Source: Stagonosporopsis chrysanthemi
Lineage: Eukaryota > Ascomycota > Dothideomycetes > Pleosporales > Didymellaceae
Direction of reading: 5' to 3'
NCBI GenBank assembly: GCA_022560025.1
Contig: JAFISE010000038.1
Location: 1 to 64,000, forward strand
DNA length: 64,000 nucleotides
Below the pieces are notes generated by a model that did no database searches, was not told the DNA's origin, and saw only the letters and a program-made list of their open reading frames with translations. The translations under genes were made by a program, and so were the position numbers. This document shows, one piece after another, positions 22,496-34,032 of the stretch (positions are counted from its first letter, which is position 1; the number at the start of each line of letters is the position of its first letter).

Positions 22496-22934
22496 ATATG
22501 AGATAGCTGAGAATCAAATTGCAGAGGCAGAGGGATGGGATCTCATCTCTGGGCTAGATCAACCTCTCGCAAAGTGGTTTGGACACGACATGTAGCCATC
22601 TTTGCGAATGTTACATTGAATCACGGCCACAACGACACTCACATTGCTCGTGCTTTGGTGTCCGTCGGGCGTTGCGCAAGCATACAGGGTGCTGCGCCAC
22701 ATTCTATTATGGGCGCGGCACTAACGCTGCCGGACTCCTTGACGGTCCCCACTTTCATGGATACCGCGGACGGGCGATCCCTCCTAACTCCAGCAAAGGT
22801 TTCGGACAACACAACGACACTCTCACTCTGAACATACCTTGCCAGACGCTTGATACCTTCGGTAAGCCCGGGCTATGCGCCTGAGAAGGACTGGTCGCTA
22901 ACGCACCCACAGTACCTCGTCACATCCTCCCACC
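22496..22934. other. Intergenic with probable 5'-UTR intron of the SH3 gene
   Basis: No protein-coding gene. A good intron signature lies at 22862-22912 (51 bp: G/GTAAGC donor, GCTAACG branch, CACCCACAG acceptor), 22 bp before the SH3 start codon. It is most likely an intron in that gene's 5' untranslated region. Confidence 0.55.
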
Positions 22935-23707
22935 ATGAGCGCCTTCCAGAATGCCATGATCAACCGGTCGCTGGGCGACATCAAGAACGTATGCCGTCGT
23001 GCACTGCTCGCTTGAGCTTCCTACTGAAGCGTGCCCTCTAGAACCTCCAGTTCCTCCTTGAATCCGAAGTCATCAGCAAGATCCAGCACGATGCCATGCT
23101 GCAACAGCTCCCCGTATCCGCCGAGAATGCGACGCGCGCTCTGCCGTCGGCGCCCGCTCAGCAGGTCGCAAACCAGTTCTCGCAGATGAGCCTCCAGCCC
23201 ACGCCCTCGCACACTCCCACTCCGGCCTCCGAGAAAACCCAGAACATCGGCTACTACGCCTCGAACCCCGCGCCGCCCGCTTACCAGTCCACACCCGCCA
23301 TGCCTGTCGGCCCCACAGTCCTCACACAAGCTACTGCCTTGTACCAGTACAACGCACAAGATGCTGGCGATCTGGCACTACTGCCCAACGACAAAGTAGC
23401 CGTCACAGAGTACATGAACGCAGAGTGGTGGAAGGGTAAGAACGAGCGCACCGGCCAGGAGGGCATTTTCCCCGCCTCGTACGTCCGCAAGGAGGAGAAG
23501 TCCATGGGTCCCGCGCCCAGCAATTACGGCAACATGCCCCTGGACGTGTCCAATGGTGCTGTCTCAGGCCCGGCCGTACAGCAGGCGCCTGGTGAGCCCA
23601 GCAAGCTCGAGCAGGGCGGCAAGAAGTTTGGCAAGAAGCTGGGAAATGCAGCAATCTTTGGTGCAGGTGCGACTATCGGCGGCAAAATTGTGAATGGTAT
23701 TTTCTGA
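22935..23707 (+). CDS. SH3-domain actin-patch protein of the LSB/Csh3 type
   Basis: Exons 22935-22988 and 23042-23707, intron 22989-23041 (53 bp); 239 residues. The N-terminal helix (NRSLGDIKN, then NLQFLLESEVIS) precedes a Pro/Ser-rich linker and one SH3 domain at about residues 118-170 (ALYQYNAQDAGDLALLPND, EWWKGKN, GIFPASYV). The C-terminus is a basic, Gly-rich tail. Relatives (yeast Lsb1/Pin3, fission yeast Csh3) bind WASP-type proline motifs and act in cortical actin and endocytosis. The last 15 codons are duplicated just after the stop, and an alternative 51-bp intron (23667-23717) would replace the ending GKIVNGIF by GNIVNSIF with the stop at 23758; both products have 239 residues. Confidence 0.88.
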
Positions 23708-23758
23708 TCGCATGCAGGTGCGACCATCGGAGGCAACATTGTCAACTCCATCTTTTAA
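23662..23758 (+). repeat. Tandem duplication of the SH3 gene's terminal coding segment
   Basis: Copy 1 (23662-23707) and copy 2 (23713-23758) both begin TGCAGGTGCGAC and end in a stop codon, offset by 51 bp. They differ at eight third-codon positions, plus one serine/glycine codon and the stop. Each copy contains AG/GT, so the first can act as donor (23667) and the second as acceptor (23717). Confidence 0.9.
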
Positions 23759-24251
23759 GATATATTCTTCTGTTGCGCGCTTTATCATGTTCACTTCCGC
23801 TGTGTTCAGGAAGTTTGGCGTTCAGGTGGATCTTGGGTAGTGAGTTTGTTTTCTTTTCCTTTTGCAACGATGACCCTTATGATTCTGACGACCGTCAGAT
23901 ATTCCTAATCTCAATCAGATTGTGCTTCGAGACTATGACTGCAGTGTCTTTGTTGTGCCTCGTGATCACATGCTGTTCAACAGCACCGTTCTCTAGTCCC
24001 ACGTATTCTATTAGCTTTGTTCAAGCACGAATCAGAACTAGAGAGTATACACAAGTCGCGCATCATAAAGTTTCCGAAATGCCCTGGTCACAGACGAAGA
24101 CATACCAACGAGCCGCCATTCAAGGGCTCCGTACAGTCAAACAATGTCAGTTTTGCAACACACAGTATCTCTACTTCTTACTTGACAGATGCTCTTCGTT
24201 GCCGCCACGCCATATTTGACAAGTGCCACTGTTCCGCGCGCCACGACACTC
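23759..24251. other. Intergenic between SH3 gene and MFS transporter
   Basis: About 490 bp holding the 3' end of the SH3 gene and the transporter promoter. An in-frame ATG at 24189 would extend the transporter by 21 residues; it lies in less coding-like sequence. Confidence 0.45.
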
Positions 24252-25535
24252 ATGGGCTCTTTCGCCCTCAACACAGCAATCACCACCTCACCCGAGAACT
24301 TGGACCCACACCATTCCAATGCTCGAGTGTATTTCTCCGCCTCCCTTGCCCACCACCGCGTCCGCACATACGCCGCCCACGCTCTCCTTCTCTTCAACAT
24401 CTACGGCATCCCCCTCTCCTCAGGCCTGTGGCTCGAATACCACTTCACCAGCCGCTACCCCTCGACCTCGCTACTGACCATCTCCTCCATCCACGCCGTC
24501 CAGCTGGCCGGTCTCGGTCTCGCGGCTGCTATCTCAGCGTCGCTGTATCGTCGCTGGCCGAAGTACTGGCGTCTGCACATGTCCCTGGGCGGGCTGAGCG
24601 TGTGCGTTGCCCACCTCGGGTTGCTGGTTTCTGACCGCCTCTGGATTGCGGTGCTGTGCCAGGGCGCGCTGACGGGGCTGGGCCTCGGTGTGCTGGCCGC
24701 GGTTTCAATGCGCGTGCTGAGCTCGCACTACAAGGGCGACGTGGCTGTCGCCTCGTCGTCGTGCGTAGCTGCTGGGTTTTTCGGCGCGGCTGTGTATACG
24801 GTGGTGGTGTGGGGGTGTTTGCGGTCTGATGCCGTGAAGACGGGGTATGGAGCCGTGACTGCACTACTCTTTCTCACGGTCCTGCCCGCCATCCTGCTCG
24901 CGAAGCCTTGCGCGCTGCGCCCTCACCGTGCCGCTGGTCCAACCACCACACCTCACCTCTCACTCTCACTCTCCCTCCTCACACTCTTAACCCTGATCCT
25001 CATCCTCCTCCTCGCTATCCTTCTCCCCCTCACGCTAACCCGCCACCCGACCCCCCACCGCGCAAATAGCGGCTGCTTCTTTCTCCTCTCCCTTAGCCTC
25101 AGCGCTCTCCTCTCATCCACCCTGTTACCCAGACTGCCGCCCCACCGCCTCTCTCCATCCACTCTTGTCTCGGTCTCCTCGCTCCTAGCGGGCATCGCTC
25201 TCGTACCGTTGCTGTGGATGCCGAGTCTGCCCCTCGTGGTGCCTTGCGCGGTGGTGTTTGGCGCGGGAATGGGAGGGGGGTGTGTGTTCTACGTCAAGGC
25301 AGTTGCGGTTTTGGTCCCAGGAGCGACGGGGAACAAGGGCAGTGTGTTACTTGCTGTCGCAGGAGTGGGTGCGGGATGTGCAGTTGTGGGCGCGGCGGCG
25401 GTGCTGGAGTGGTGGGATAATGGAGTGGAAATTGTAATGGGCGTGGGGGTGGCAAGTTTAGGACTGGGAGGGCTGTTGTTAGGCACTGTTGCGGGGGTGA
25501 AGCAATGGGAGGTGAGGAAAGGGATGAGGAGATAG
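24252..25535 (+). CDS. MFS transporter, monocarboxylate-permease-like
   Basis: Single exon, 427 residues from the ATG at 24252 (448 from 24189). About eleven to twelve hydrophobic helices are visible. The block YGIPLSSGLWLEYH followed by LTISSIHAVQLAGLGLAAAIS matches the first-to-second helix region of fungal MCT-like permeases (substrate-tunnel Gly and the SGVFQEYY-type motif). GALTGLGLGVLAAVSMRVLSSHYK is the helix-4 to loop region. Fungal homologues carry monocarboxylates, riboflavin or secondary metabolites; the substrate here is not predictable. The usual N-terminal GGxxAW segment is not seen, so the start may be further upstream or the first helix diverged. Leu/Ser-rich low complexity in the central loop (about residues 235-275) is unusual. 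Confidence 0.75.
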   Translation: MGSFALNTAITTSPENLDPHHSNARVYFSASLAHHRVRTYAAHALLLFNIYGIPLSSGLWLEYHFTSRYPSTSLLTISSIHAVQLAGLGLAAAISASLYRRWPKYWRLHMSLGGLSVCVAHLGLLVSDRLWIAVLCQGALTGLGLGVLAAVSMRVLSSHYKGDVAVASSSCVAAGFFGAAVYTVVVWGCLRSDAVKTGYGAVTALLFLTVLPAILLAKPCALRPHRAAGPTTTPHLSLSLSLLTLLTLILILLLAILLPLTLTRHPTPHRANSGCFFLLSLSLSALLSSTLLPRLPPHRLSPSTLVSVSSLLAGIALVPLLWMPSLPLVVPCAVVFGAGMGGGCVFYVKAVAVLVPGATGNKGSVLLAVAGVGAGCAVVGAAAVLEWWDNGVEIVMGVGVASLGLGGLLLGTVAGVKQWEVRKGMRR

Positions 25536-26216
25536 CGGTGTGGCGAGGTGTGCGGTTGGTGTGGAGGGTACGAAGAAACTTGTTTCTTTGAGCGATCATT
25601 CTTGGGAAAATCAGAGACCTAAGTTGGCTATAATACCCACCGCCAACTCATTAAATGTGTTTGTATAAAGATGTAGTGCCCAGTGCTTTATACACTTTAG
25701 GCTACTAAAATTACAACTTAGTTGTGTTCTGCAGCCTAGCGCGCAAGGAAGAGTTGGATAGGAGAGTCTGTAGATCTGATCGGCCATAAGAAATGAACTC
25801 CTTTGTATGGGCTACATTTTACGAGGTATTGATGTTGCTGTTAGTAGTGCTCAAAGTAAATCAATGCAGACTTTGCAGATTGACAAGGCCACATTGTCTC
25901 TATGAGCTGGGAGAGACAGTTCGGGAATGCACGAGTACCTCGTGGCTGTGTTGTGTAAAACTATTCAACTGCCGTGTTTATCACCCGACTTGTCGTCAAC
26001 ATGAGGCATGGATACTGAATGTAGCGGCTTGCGCCTTTTTTTGAGTTTCTGTGTCTAGTGCTGCAGTTCGTAGAAAGCATGTGTCAACCTCCTCACCTGT
26101 CTTGCTGTACATTTTGGTATCAATTTTGGCGCGCAAAAGCTGCAGTCCAGAGTAAAGACCTGCGCAGCGGAAGTCAAATAACCCAAACGCCATCGCTATG
26201 CATACAAAACAATCAA
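25536..26216. other. Intergenic, nothing assigned
   Basis: About 680 bp, AT-rich, between convergent 3' ends of the transporter and TFIIE-beta. No gene or repeat seen. Confidence 0.5.
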
Positions 26217-26990
26217 TTACTTGCGCAAACCAGAGAAATCTTTGAGCACGTGAGTCATGTGCGTGTTCGTGACCCTGCCGTTCTTGCGCGGCGCACGCTT
26301 CTTCTTCGGCTTGGCTGAGGTGTCGATGACCACGCGCGGCGCGGTGGCGACGTTCAAACCAACGTTGATAAGGGTATTGCGCATGTCGTCCGGGTTAGCT
26401 GGGATCGCGATCTTGTGCCAGTCGCTGATGAACTGGGTGTCCATGCTATTCATGAGTGACGGGTCGTTGTCCCACACGGTCTTCGGTACGCCATCCTTGG
26501 TCTCCTTAAGCAAGATGAGCTTTTTCGTGGCCATGGGCTTGATCTCCTCCGCCACATTTGGCCAGCCGTCCTTCAGGTCCTTGATCGAGAGCCCCTGTGC
26601 AGACTTCTGCGCCTGGAGATAAGCCTTCAGCTGAGAAGGGTTGCGGATGGCCAGCTTGGGCTTGTAGTGGTACAGGCCTGTGCCATGATCGAAGCCAATC
26701 CGGTTGTCCTTTGATGGGGAGTGGAAGAGCTGGCGCAGCTGCTTCCAATTCGGCTGCTCCTCCCTAACGTTCAGATACTTCATGATCTCCTCGAAGGTCA
26801 ACTGCTTCAGGCCATCCTTCAGGTGGTCGCGGGCAAAGCCAAACTGTGTGTAGACGTGGTCGCCAGTGCCCATGTCCGCTGGCTGGGAGTAGACAACATT
26901 CGAGGCCTCTGCAGGACGCTTGCGCTTTGCGCCATTCGCAGACGAGTTGGAAGGGGTGGGCGATGGTGCGGCAACGTTGAGGAACGACAT
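26217..26990 (-). CDS. TFA2: General transcription factor TFIIE subunit beta
   Basis: Single exon, 257 residues. The N-terminus is Ser/Pro-rich with a basic patch KRKRP. A winged-helix core follows (LTFEEIMKYLN, NWKQLRQLFHSPSKDNRIGFDHGTG in separate motifs, YHYKPKLAIRNPSQLKAYL). The second winged helix region (SIKDLKDGWPNV, ILLKETKDGVPKTVWDND) and a Lys/Arg-rich C-terminal tail KPKKKRAPRKNGR complete the family pattern. TFIIE-beta pairs with TFIIE-alpha, joins the RNA polymerase II pre-initiation complex and helps load TFIIH. Length fits ascomycete homologues. The start is the first ATG, preceding the conserved region. It is divergent from the TPR gene, 402 bp away. Confidence 0.9.
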   Translation of the reverse strand: MSFLNVAAPSPTPSNSSANGAKRKRPAEASNVVYSQPADMGTGDHVYTQFGFARDHLKDGLKQLTFEEIMKYLNVREEQPNWKQLRQLFHSPSKDNRIGFDHGTGLYHYKPKLAIRNPSQLKAYLQAQKSAQGLSIKDLKDGWPNVAEEIKPMATKKLILLKETKDGVPKTVWDNDPSLMNSMDTQFISDWHKIAIPANPDDMRNTLINVGLNVATAPRVVIDTSAKPKKKRAPRKNGRVTNTHMTHVLKDFSGLRK

Positions 26991-27392
26991 GATGACGGCG
27001 GCAGCGGTGGTGGAAGCGTATGCGGCCTGCTAAGGGCGGTTGAGGTGGCGTTTCTGTCCTTGCGTGTGCAGCGTCTAGTGAAAGGGTCGCACAGTGGTGA
27101 AGGACAAGGGCGATGTGTGAATGGGCGATAGGGTGAGGTGAGAGGCCTGGCGTGCGACAAAGGCAGCAAGGTGAGGTGAGAGAGGGCAGCAATGATGCGC
27201 CGCAGACTTGGCTTATGCCGGCTAGCGCGAGTCCGTCAAACAAACGGAAGCTCTGCGACGCTCGAAGCTCCCACCAACGCGACTTCATTGTCTGCGCCGC
27301 CCGTTCAACACTCCTTTGTCTCTGTATTTCGCGTGTCTTCGCTGCATGCACCCGACAATGCGCTGAGACTGACGACAATACACTCACCCACC
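26991..27392. promoter_or_regulatory. Shared upstream region of TFIIE-beta and TPR
   Basis: 402 bp between divergent start codons of two nuclear housekeeping genes. Frames on both strands run through it but lack family similarity. Shared regulation is inferred from layout only. Confidence 0.45.
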
Positions 27393-30300
27393 ATGGCGGC
27401 CGCCGCAATAGATGTGGGCTACCTAGCCGCGTCTTATGCAGTGCCAGACACAACAATACACTCACTACTTTCGGACCCCACCGTCGAGCTCGTCCAGTCA
27501 TTGCTGGTTCAGATTGAGGCCAAAGCGCGCGAGCACGATGACCTCAAGTCGGAGAAGATCAAGGTCGATGTCGAGCTCGAGGCGGCCGTGCAGGGCGGAG
27601 AAACACGCGCGCGCTCGTTGAAGGTAGTAGCAGACAAGGCGCAGAAAGAGACGGAGCAGCTGCAGCAGAAGCTGGCGCGGGAGGGTGCGTCTGACACCCG
27701 AGTCTTATCAGGAAGGCATGCGTTACTAACCTGCCTTTGTAGAACTTGCCCGCCAACAGATCGAGAAGGAGCTCCACGACCTCAAGAACTCCTCAACCAG
27801 TTCTACCTCCGAGGTCCAAGCACTTCAGTCTCGCATTAAGACGCTCGAGTCACAGAATCGCGACACGCTCGCGATGCACGAGGCCAAGGGCGCGGCTCAT
27901 GACCGCCTAGCCAAAGAGCTGTCAGATCAGCACCAGAAATTCGTCGACCTACGCAAGCAGCTCTCCGCAGTTGAGGAGCAGAAGCAGCAGCTCGAGAACG
28001 CCGCGGCCAACGTCAGGTTCCGCGAAACCAACTTCCAGCAGGAGATCGAGCTCCTGCGCAAGAACAACGAGTGGTTTGAAGGCGAGCTAAAGACGCGTTC
28101 AGACGATCAGACCAAGTACCGCAAGGAGAAGAATGCTCAGGTTGCCGAGCTGCAGCGGGCCAACGCGGACGCCTCCGAGAGTATTGACAGCCTTCAACGA
28201 ACAGAAACGACGCTTCGGCAACACATCGAGAAGCTCGAACAGACCGCCGACGAGTCTCGTGCACGGATCGAGCAACTCGAGGACGAAGCGACTCAGAACC
28301 AGACCTCGTTTCGAAACGAGCTGGATAGCGCACGCCGCCTCGCAACACTTCACCAGGAGAGCGCCGAGCTTGTCAAGGGACGTCTGCAGCAACTTCAGGC
28401 TGAGATGACACAGATGAACGACGGTGCTGCCCATGAGATTGGTCAGCTCCAGGCTGAGCTCGAGTCGGAGCGCAACAAGGTCGCAGAGGCTGAGGGTCGC
28501 ATTGCAGAACTAGAATCTGGACAAGAGAACTTGCTTGCCCAAATCTCGGAGCTAGAAAATGCTGCTCGCATGCCTGCAACGCCTCGACGTCCAATGAACA
28601 GTGCTTTCGAGACACCCGGCCGGGCTGGATCGCCTGCAGTCTTCTCACCAGGTGGCTCTCGTCTGAAGGGCAACATGTCGATCACCCAGCTGTACTCAGA
28701 AAACATGCAGCTGAAGTCCGAAATTCGCACCTTGCGCGAGAAGAGCGAGGAGAAGGACGCGACAATGGCTGAGATGCTCGAGTCGCTTGAGCAGGCGCAG
28801 CCCGAGATCGAGGAACTTCGTCGCGAGAACGAGGTTTTGACGAGTCAGACCGCCGAGATTGGCACTCTGCTCGAAGAGGCGACAGCAGACAGGGAAGCAG
28901 CCCGCAAGGACGCTCGCAAGGCTCTGGGAGATCTGGAAGGCACATACCGCGAATGTGCGACACTCCGCCAGCAACTTCAGGACACCGTCACCCAGATGCA
29001 ATTTCTTCTATGGCGTCAAGAAGCGGAGCACAGAGGCCTTGCTGCCCTCACGCCAGAACAGCAGGAGCGTGTCAGGCATGCAGCGCAACACAACAACGAG
29101 ATGCCGGCGAGCCAGATCGATGAATCCACTGCGACTGGTGCTCTCATTGCCAAGCATCTTCTTCTATTTACCGACGTCCAGTCCTGCTCGCAGAAGAACC
29201 AGGAACTTCTATCGACTATCCGCTCCGTGGCTAACTCTTACGAAGGGCAAGAGGCTCGTGACAAGGCTGAACAACACAAGAAGGATGAGGAAGAATTGGG
29301 ACACTTACGCGGACGAATTGCCGAACAGGAGGAGCAGATCCGGTCCCTTGATTTGAGGCTGAAGAGCGTCACAAAGGAGCGTGAGATGTACCGTCGCATA
29401 ACCACCAGCCGCGGACCCCAACCCAACGCCGATGGCACCCCTGACTTTGGTCGATCATTTGACAGTCGGGCGGCGTTCGCAACACCGCCACCGGGAGGTT
29501 CGATGCTCATGGACCAGACCCCTCACTCCAAGGAAGTTGCAGGCTACGAGAAGCTGATCAAAGACCTCCAATCCCATCTGGATTTGTTGCGGGAGGAGAA
29601 CGCCACAGACCGCGCTACACTCAAGCAGCAGGTTGACAGCTTGACAAAGGAGAGCAATCAACTCCAGAGTGACAAGCTACGACTCGACAACCAAATCCGC
29701 CGCGAACAGGATCGCTACACAAATCTGGAGAACAACATGAAGCTGCTTCAATCCGAGAAGACTACCTTGCAAGAGCGCTACAGCTCAATTCAAGATGCTC
29801 TTGCCAAGCAGGATGAGAAGTTGGATAGGGCGCAACAAGAGGCACTTGATGCCAAGGCGCGAGCTGAGGGCATGGATCGTGAGATTGTCAATCTCAAGGC
29901 ATCACAGACAATGTGGAAAACTATCGAGGCACGCCTTACAGAGCGCAACAAAGAGCTCACAGATGAGCGCGATCGTCTCAGCAAGATGGTGACTGATGTT
30001 CAGAGCCTTCGCAATGAACAGGAGCTGTCTAATGCCGAAAATCGACGACGTCTCCAAGACCGTGTTGATACCCTCGAGGCAGAGTTGAGTGTGACTCAAC
30101 GCAAGTTGGAAGCCGAGGTTGATGAGCACAAAAAGACAACCCAACAGCGTGATTACGAGCGCACTGATGCTCAACGCCGCATTGACGACTTCATCAAAGC
30201 CAAGAACGAAGCTGACGTCAAATTCGCGTCTGCTAATACTGCTCGTCAGCAGCTTGAGCACCGTGTGGCTGAGCTTCAATCACAGCTTCAGTCTGCTGAG

Positions 30301-33300
30301 GAGCGGGTGCAGTCCCTTCGACCTCGCCAGGCAAATGGCGCGGACGATGGCAATGTGGATCCAGCCAATCGCGAAGAAGAGCTGGAGGCACAGGTGTCGG
30401 ACCTGCAGCGCAAGATCGAGCGCAAACAGGAGGATCTTGAAGTTGCGAATGGCCAAATCGAGACATTCCAGGCAATTGCTCAGGAGGCCGAGGATCAGCT
30501 CCGCAGCCAACTGGAGACACACGAACAGTACGAGCAGGAGATGAGCACTGCACAGCAAGAGAAAGATGCGACCATCGCTGATCTACAGCAACGTGTTGAG
30601 GAGATATCTTCTGAGCTTGCGACTTCCAACACTGAACTGACTGAGCTCCGAGGTCAACACGAGCAAGAGTCCCTACGTCTCGCACAGCAGAAGGACGCCT
30701 TGGAAAGCGAGATTGCCCGTTTGAAGGGTGATGTTACTGACTACAAGGCGGAAGTCGAGAATCAGGCGCAGTTGGTGGCATCCCAGGCAGAGATTGCAAC
30801 GCGCGCTCAGCAAGACTATGAGCACGAGCTTGCGAAGCATGGAGAGACCATGAAGAGCCTTCGTGTCCTTCGCGATGAACACAACCAAATCAAGACTGAG
30901 ATTGCACAATTCAAAGCACAAGCAGAAGCCGCTCAGGCTACATTGGCTCAAAATGAGGAGCACTGGGTAACGACGCGTGAGCAGTTCGAAAGCCAGATTG
31001 CTGAAGCCCAGAGGAACTATGATGGAGCCAAGCAGCACAACAAGACACTTCTGCGCCAGTTCGACGATTACAAGGCGCAGATTGAGGCCCTGAAGAGCAG
31101 TCGTGCTTCGACAGCTGGCGAAGCAGAGAACTCGTCATCCGACTCAAGTGGCCTCCAAGAGATCAACGACTACCTCCGCCGTGAAAAGGAGATTTTGGAG
31201 GTGCAACTGAACCTCAAGGACCAAGAAGTCAAGAGACAGGAGCAACAGCTTAACCACTTCCAAACTCAGCTTGACCAGGCGCGGGAGAAACTCATTGCTG
31301 AGCAGACTAAGTCTCAGCAGGGCGGCAGCAACCTCCAGAACCTTCAGACCCAGATCGAGCAGCTCAATGTCTACCGAGAAAGCACCACCACGTTGCGAAA
31401 TGAAAATCGTCGCATTGAAGCTCAGCTCGCAGGAAAGAATATCGAGATGGAGGCTTTGCACAATCAGCTTGAGCCTCTGCAAGCCCGTGTCGCGGAACTG
31501 GAGGGTGAGATTGAGCTGCAACAGGGTCACTTGAAGGCAGTCGAAGCCGATCGTGACCGTTGGCAAAAGCGACACCAGGACGTGCTCCAGCGATACGATC
31601 GCATCGATCCAAAGGAATTGGAGGATCTCAAACAGCAAATCGAGACCCTGCAATCAGAGCGTGATCAGGCTGTCGAGCAAGTGACAAGCCTCAATGAGCA
31701 GATCAACAGTCTTACTGAGAAGGTGCAGTCTGTGGAGGGCACGCAAGCAACTGCTACTGAACAAGCTGTCGCTGACGCAGTTCGCGCAGCTAAAGCGGAT
31801 GCAAAGGAGCGCTTCAATAAGCTTCATGGAGAGAAGATGGGTATCGTGCGAGCAGAGGTTGCAGCCGTGAAGGCAGAGCGAGATCAAGCACAGGAGCAGC
31901 TCGCATCCGTTCAGCAAGAGCTGGACATTGCTCGTCAACAAGCCACATCAACTGAGTCCGCAAGTACTCAATCTCAAGAACAGGTAGCGTCGTCCCAGAA
32001 AGAATTGGAACAAATCCGGAGCCAGCTTGCCACAGTCCAGCAAGAACTCGAAAGTACGAAGACTGCTCGTGATGAGGCTGTCGCTCGCGCAGATGCTGGA
32101 GGCAGTGCTAGTGCTGATGTTACCATGGGCGAAGAAGGACAAGTCAATGAGAGTGGCTCAGAACGTCTGCAGCAGGAAGTCACTAGACTCAAGGCTCAAT
32201 TGACAGAAGTTGAGAACAGGGAGAAGGCGGCTTCGAACGCTGCTGCTGGATTACAGGTACAGCTCGGCTTCGCTAAGGAGAAGGTCTCTGAGCTCGAGCA
32301 GAAGGAGGTACGATCATGTAACTCATTTCTATTTGACATTCGACTAATTTGGGTGCAGGCTGAAGACAAGACTCGCATTGTTAAACTGGAGGCTGACCTC
32401 AAGGCTGCTCAATTATCTGCGCCCGTAGATGCGCAAGCCACATCAGCAGAGTCGACCACCGCACCGGCGGAGCCATCAACAGAGGCACCTTCCAATGATG
32501 AAATTGAGAAGGTCAAAGAGGAGCTTGCGACAGCCAGGAAGGAAGTTGAGGATCTCCGCACCAGAGCAGAGGCCGCTGAAACAGCTGCTAGTAACGCAAC
32601 TAGCGCACCGCAAGAGGAGACTCAAACAAACACGGAGGAATTGGCTGCTGCTACGGCTCGGCTGGAGGAGCGAGAGAATAAGGTTGCTGAACTGGAGCTC
32701 GCTCTACAGCAGCGACAGGCTGTTCTTGATCAGCGTGAGACGAAGATTGCGGGCCGAGAGAGCAAGGCACAAGACCTTCGCGAGCAGGCCAACAACAAGA
32801 TTCGCTCCATCAGGAAGGAGACTGATGAAGAGAAAGCGAAATTGACCGCCGAACTTGAGCAGCTCAAGAAGCAGATCGGCGCCGACGCCCCTTCAACTCC
32901 CGGTACTCCCAAGGCCCCTGCAACAGAGACACCTGTCAAGACAGAATCCATATCGTGGCCCGATGCCACTAAAGAGCAGATCCAGGCATGGATCAACTCG
33001 AACAAGGAAGCGAAGGAAGTTCTTAGGGGTCTCATCAACAAGTACAAGGTCCCTCTAGAAAAGGAAGTCGAGGCTCTGAAAAAGCAGATCGTAGAAATGA
33101 TCAAGGAGCTTGAGGCACTGAAGTCTGCTGGCAAGCCGTCCGGGGCTGTGGACCAAAACGCCGCTGACAACCACGCTGCCGACTTGGCCATCGCCAAGGC
33201 GGAGCACGAGGCCAACCTGAAGACTCAGTTGGAGGCACTTGAAACCAGGATGAGCAGGCAAGCCGAGCTCAAGGTGAAGTTGACAAAGGGACAACTCTCG

Positions 33301-34032
33301 GCCATCAAGGTCAAGTGGGCCGTCTTCGAGAAGGCGGCCAAAGAAACCCCTACCGAAGAAGTAGCCAAGGTATACGAAGAGGCAAAGAACGCTAAAGATA
33401 CGGCGCCAGCTCAAACAGTCACACCTGCAGGTACACTACCGGCAGCACCTGTATTGCACCCTCAACAAGCTGGTATCCCGCGCCCTGCCTCTGCACTCGG
33501 CCAACAAACTCCTGCAGTGCAGACCAATGGCAGTGGTGTTCCTACGTCGAGCGTTGCACAAGTTCAGAATCCTCCTGCTCAACAACCTCAGCAGCAGGCT
33601 GGTCGAGGTCACGGCACAGGACCTGCTGCTTTGAAGAGTCTCATGGGTGCTGGTCAGACCGGCATTCCTCGTCAAAGTGGAATCCCTCAGCCTGGTAGCG
33701 GTATCCCTCAGCCCGGAGGTCGTGGCGCGGGCCGCGGCCAAGCGCAGAACCCTGTCCCGAGCGGTATTGGACGGGGTGGTGCTGTCGCCCGTGGTGGCCG
33801 TGGCGCCGGACGTGGTGGACAGAGTCAAAACAACACCCCCAGGACGAGCCTCAACCCTGGCGCGTCGCAATTCCAGCCTGGTCAGGGTGCAGGACGTGGC
33901 CAGAAGCGTAATGCTGACGGTGAGGTGGACGGTAGTGGAGCGCGAGGAAACAAGCGACCAAGAGGCGGTCGAGGAGGAGGCGGCCAAGGTGGCGGCGAGG
34001 GTGCTGGCAGTGCAGCTGCTGCTGCCGAGTAA
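27393..34032 (+). CDS. MLP1: TPR/MLP nuclear pore basket coiled-coil protein
   Basis: Exons 27393-27684, 27743-32307 and 32359-34032; introns of 58 and 51 bp; 2,176 residues. Almost the whole protein is heptad-patterned coiled coil rich in Glu, Gln, Lys and Leu. A central segment without heptads (PATPRRPMNSAFETPGRAG, near residue 270) and the TPR/MLP1 core region (LLLFTDVQSCSQKNQELLSTIRS as separate motifs, KSVTKEREMYRRI) are visible. After about residue 1,980 the chain turns into a Gln/Pro-rich and then RGG-rich tail (GGRGAGRGQ, KRPRGGRGGGG). MLP/TPR proteins form filaments of the nuclear basket, where they retain unspliced mRNA and anchor the spindle checkpoint. The RGG tail may bind RNA. 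The second intron has no stop and is a multiple of three. Confidence 0.92.
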
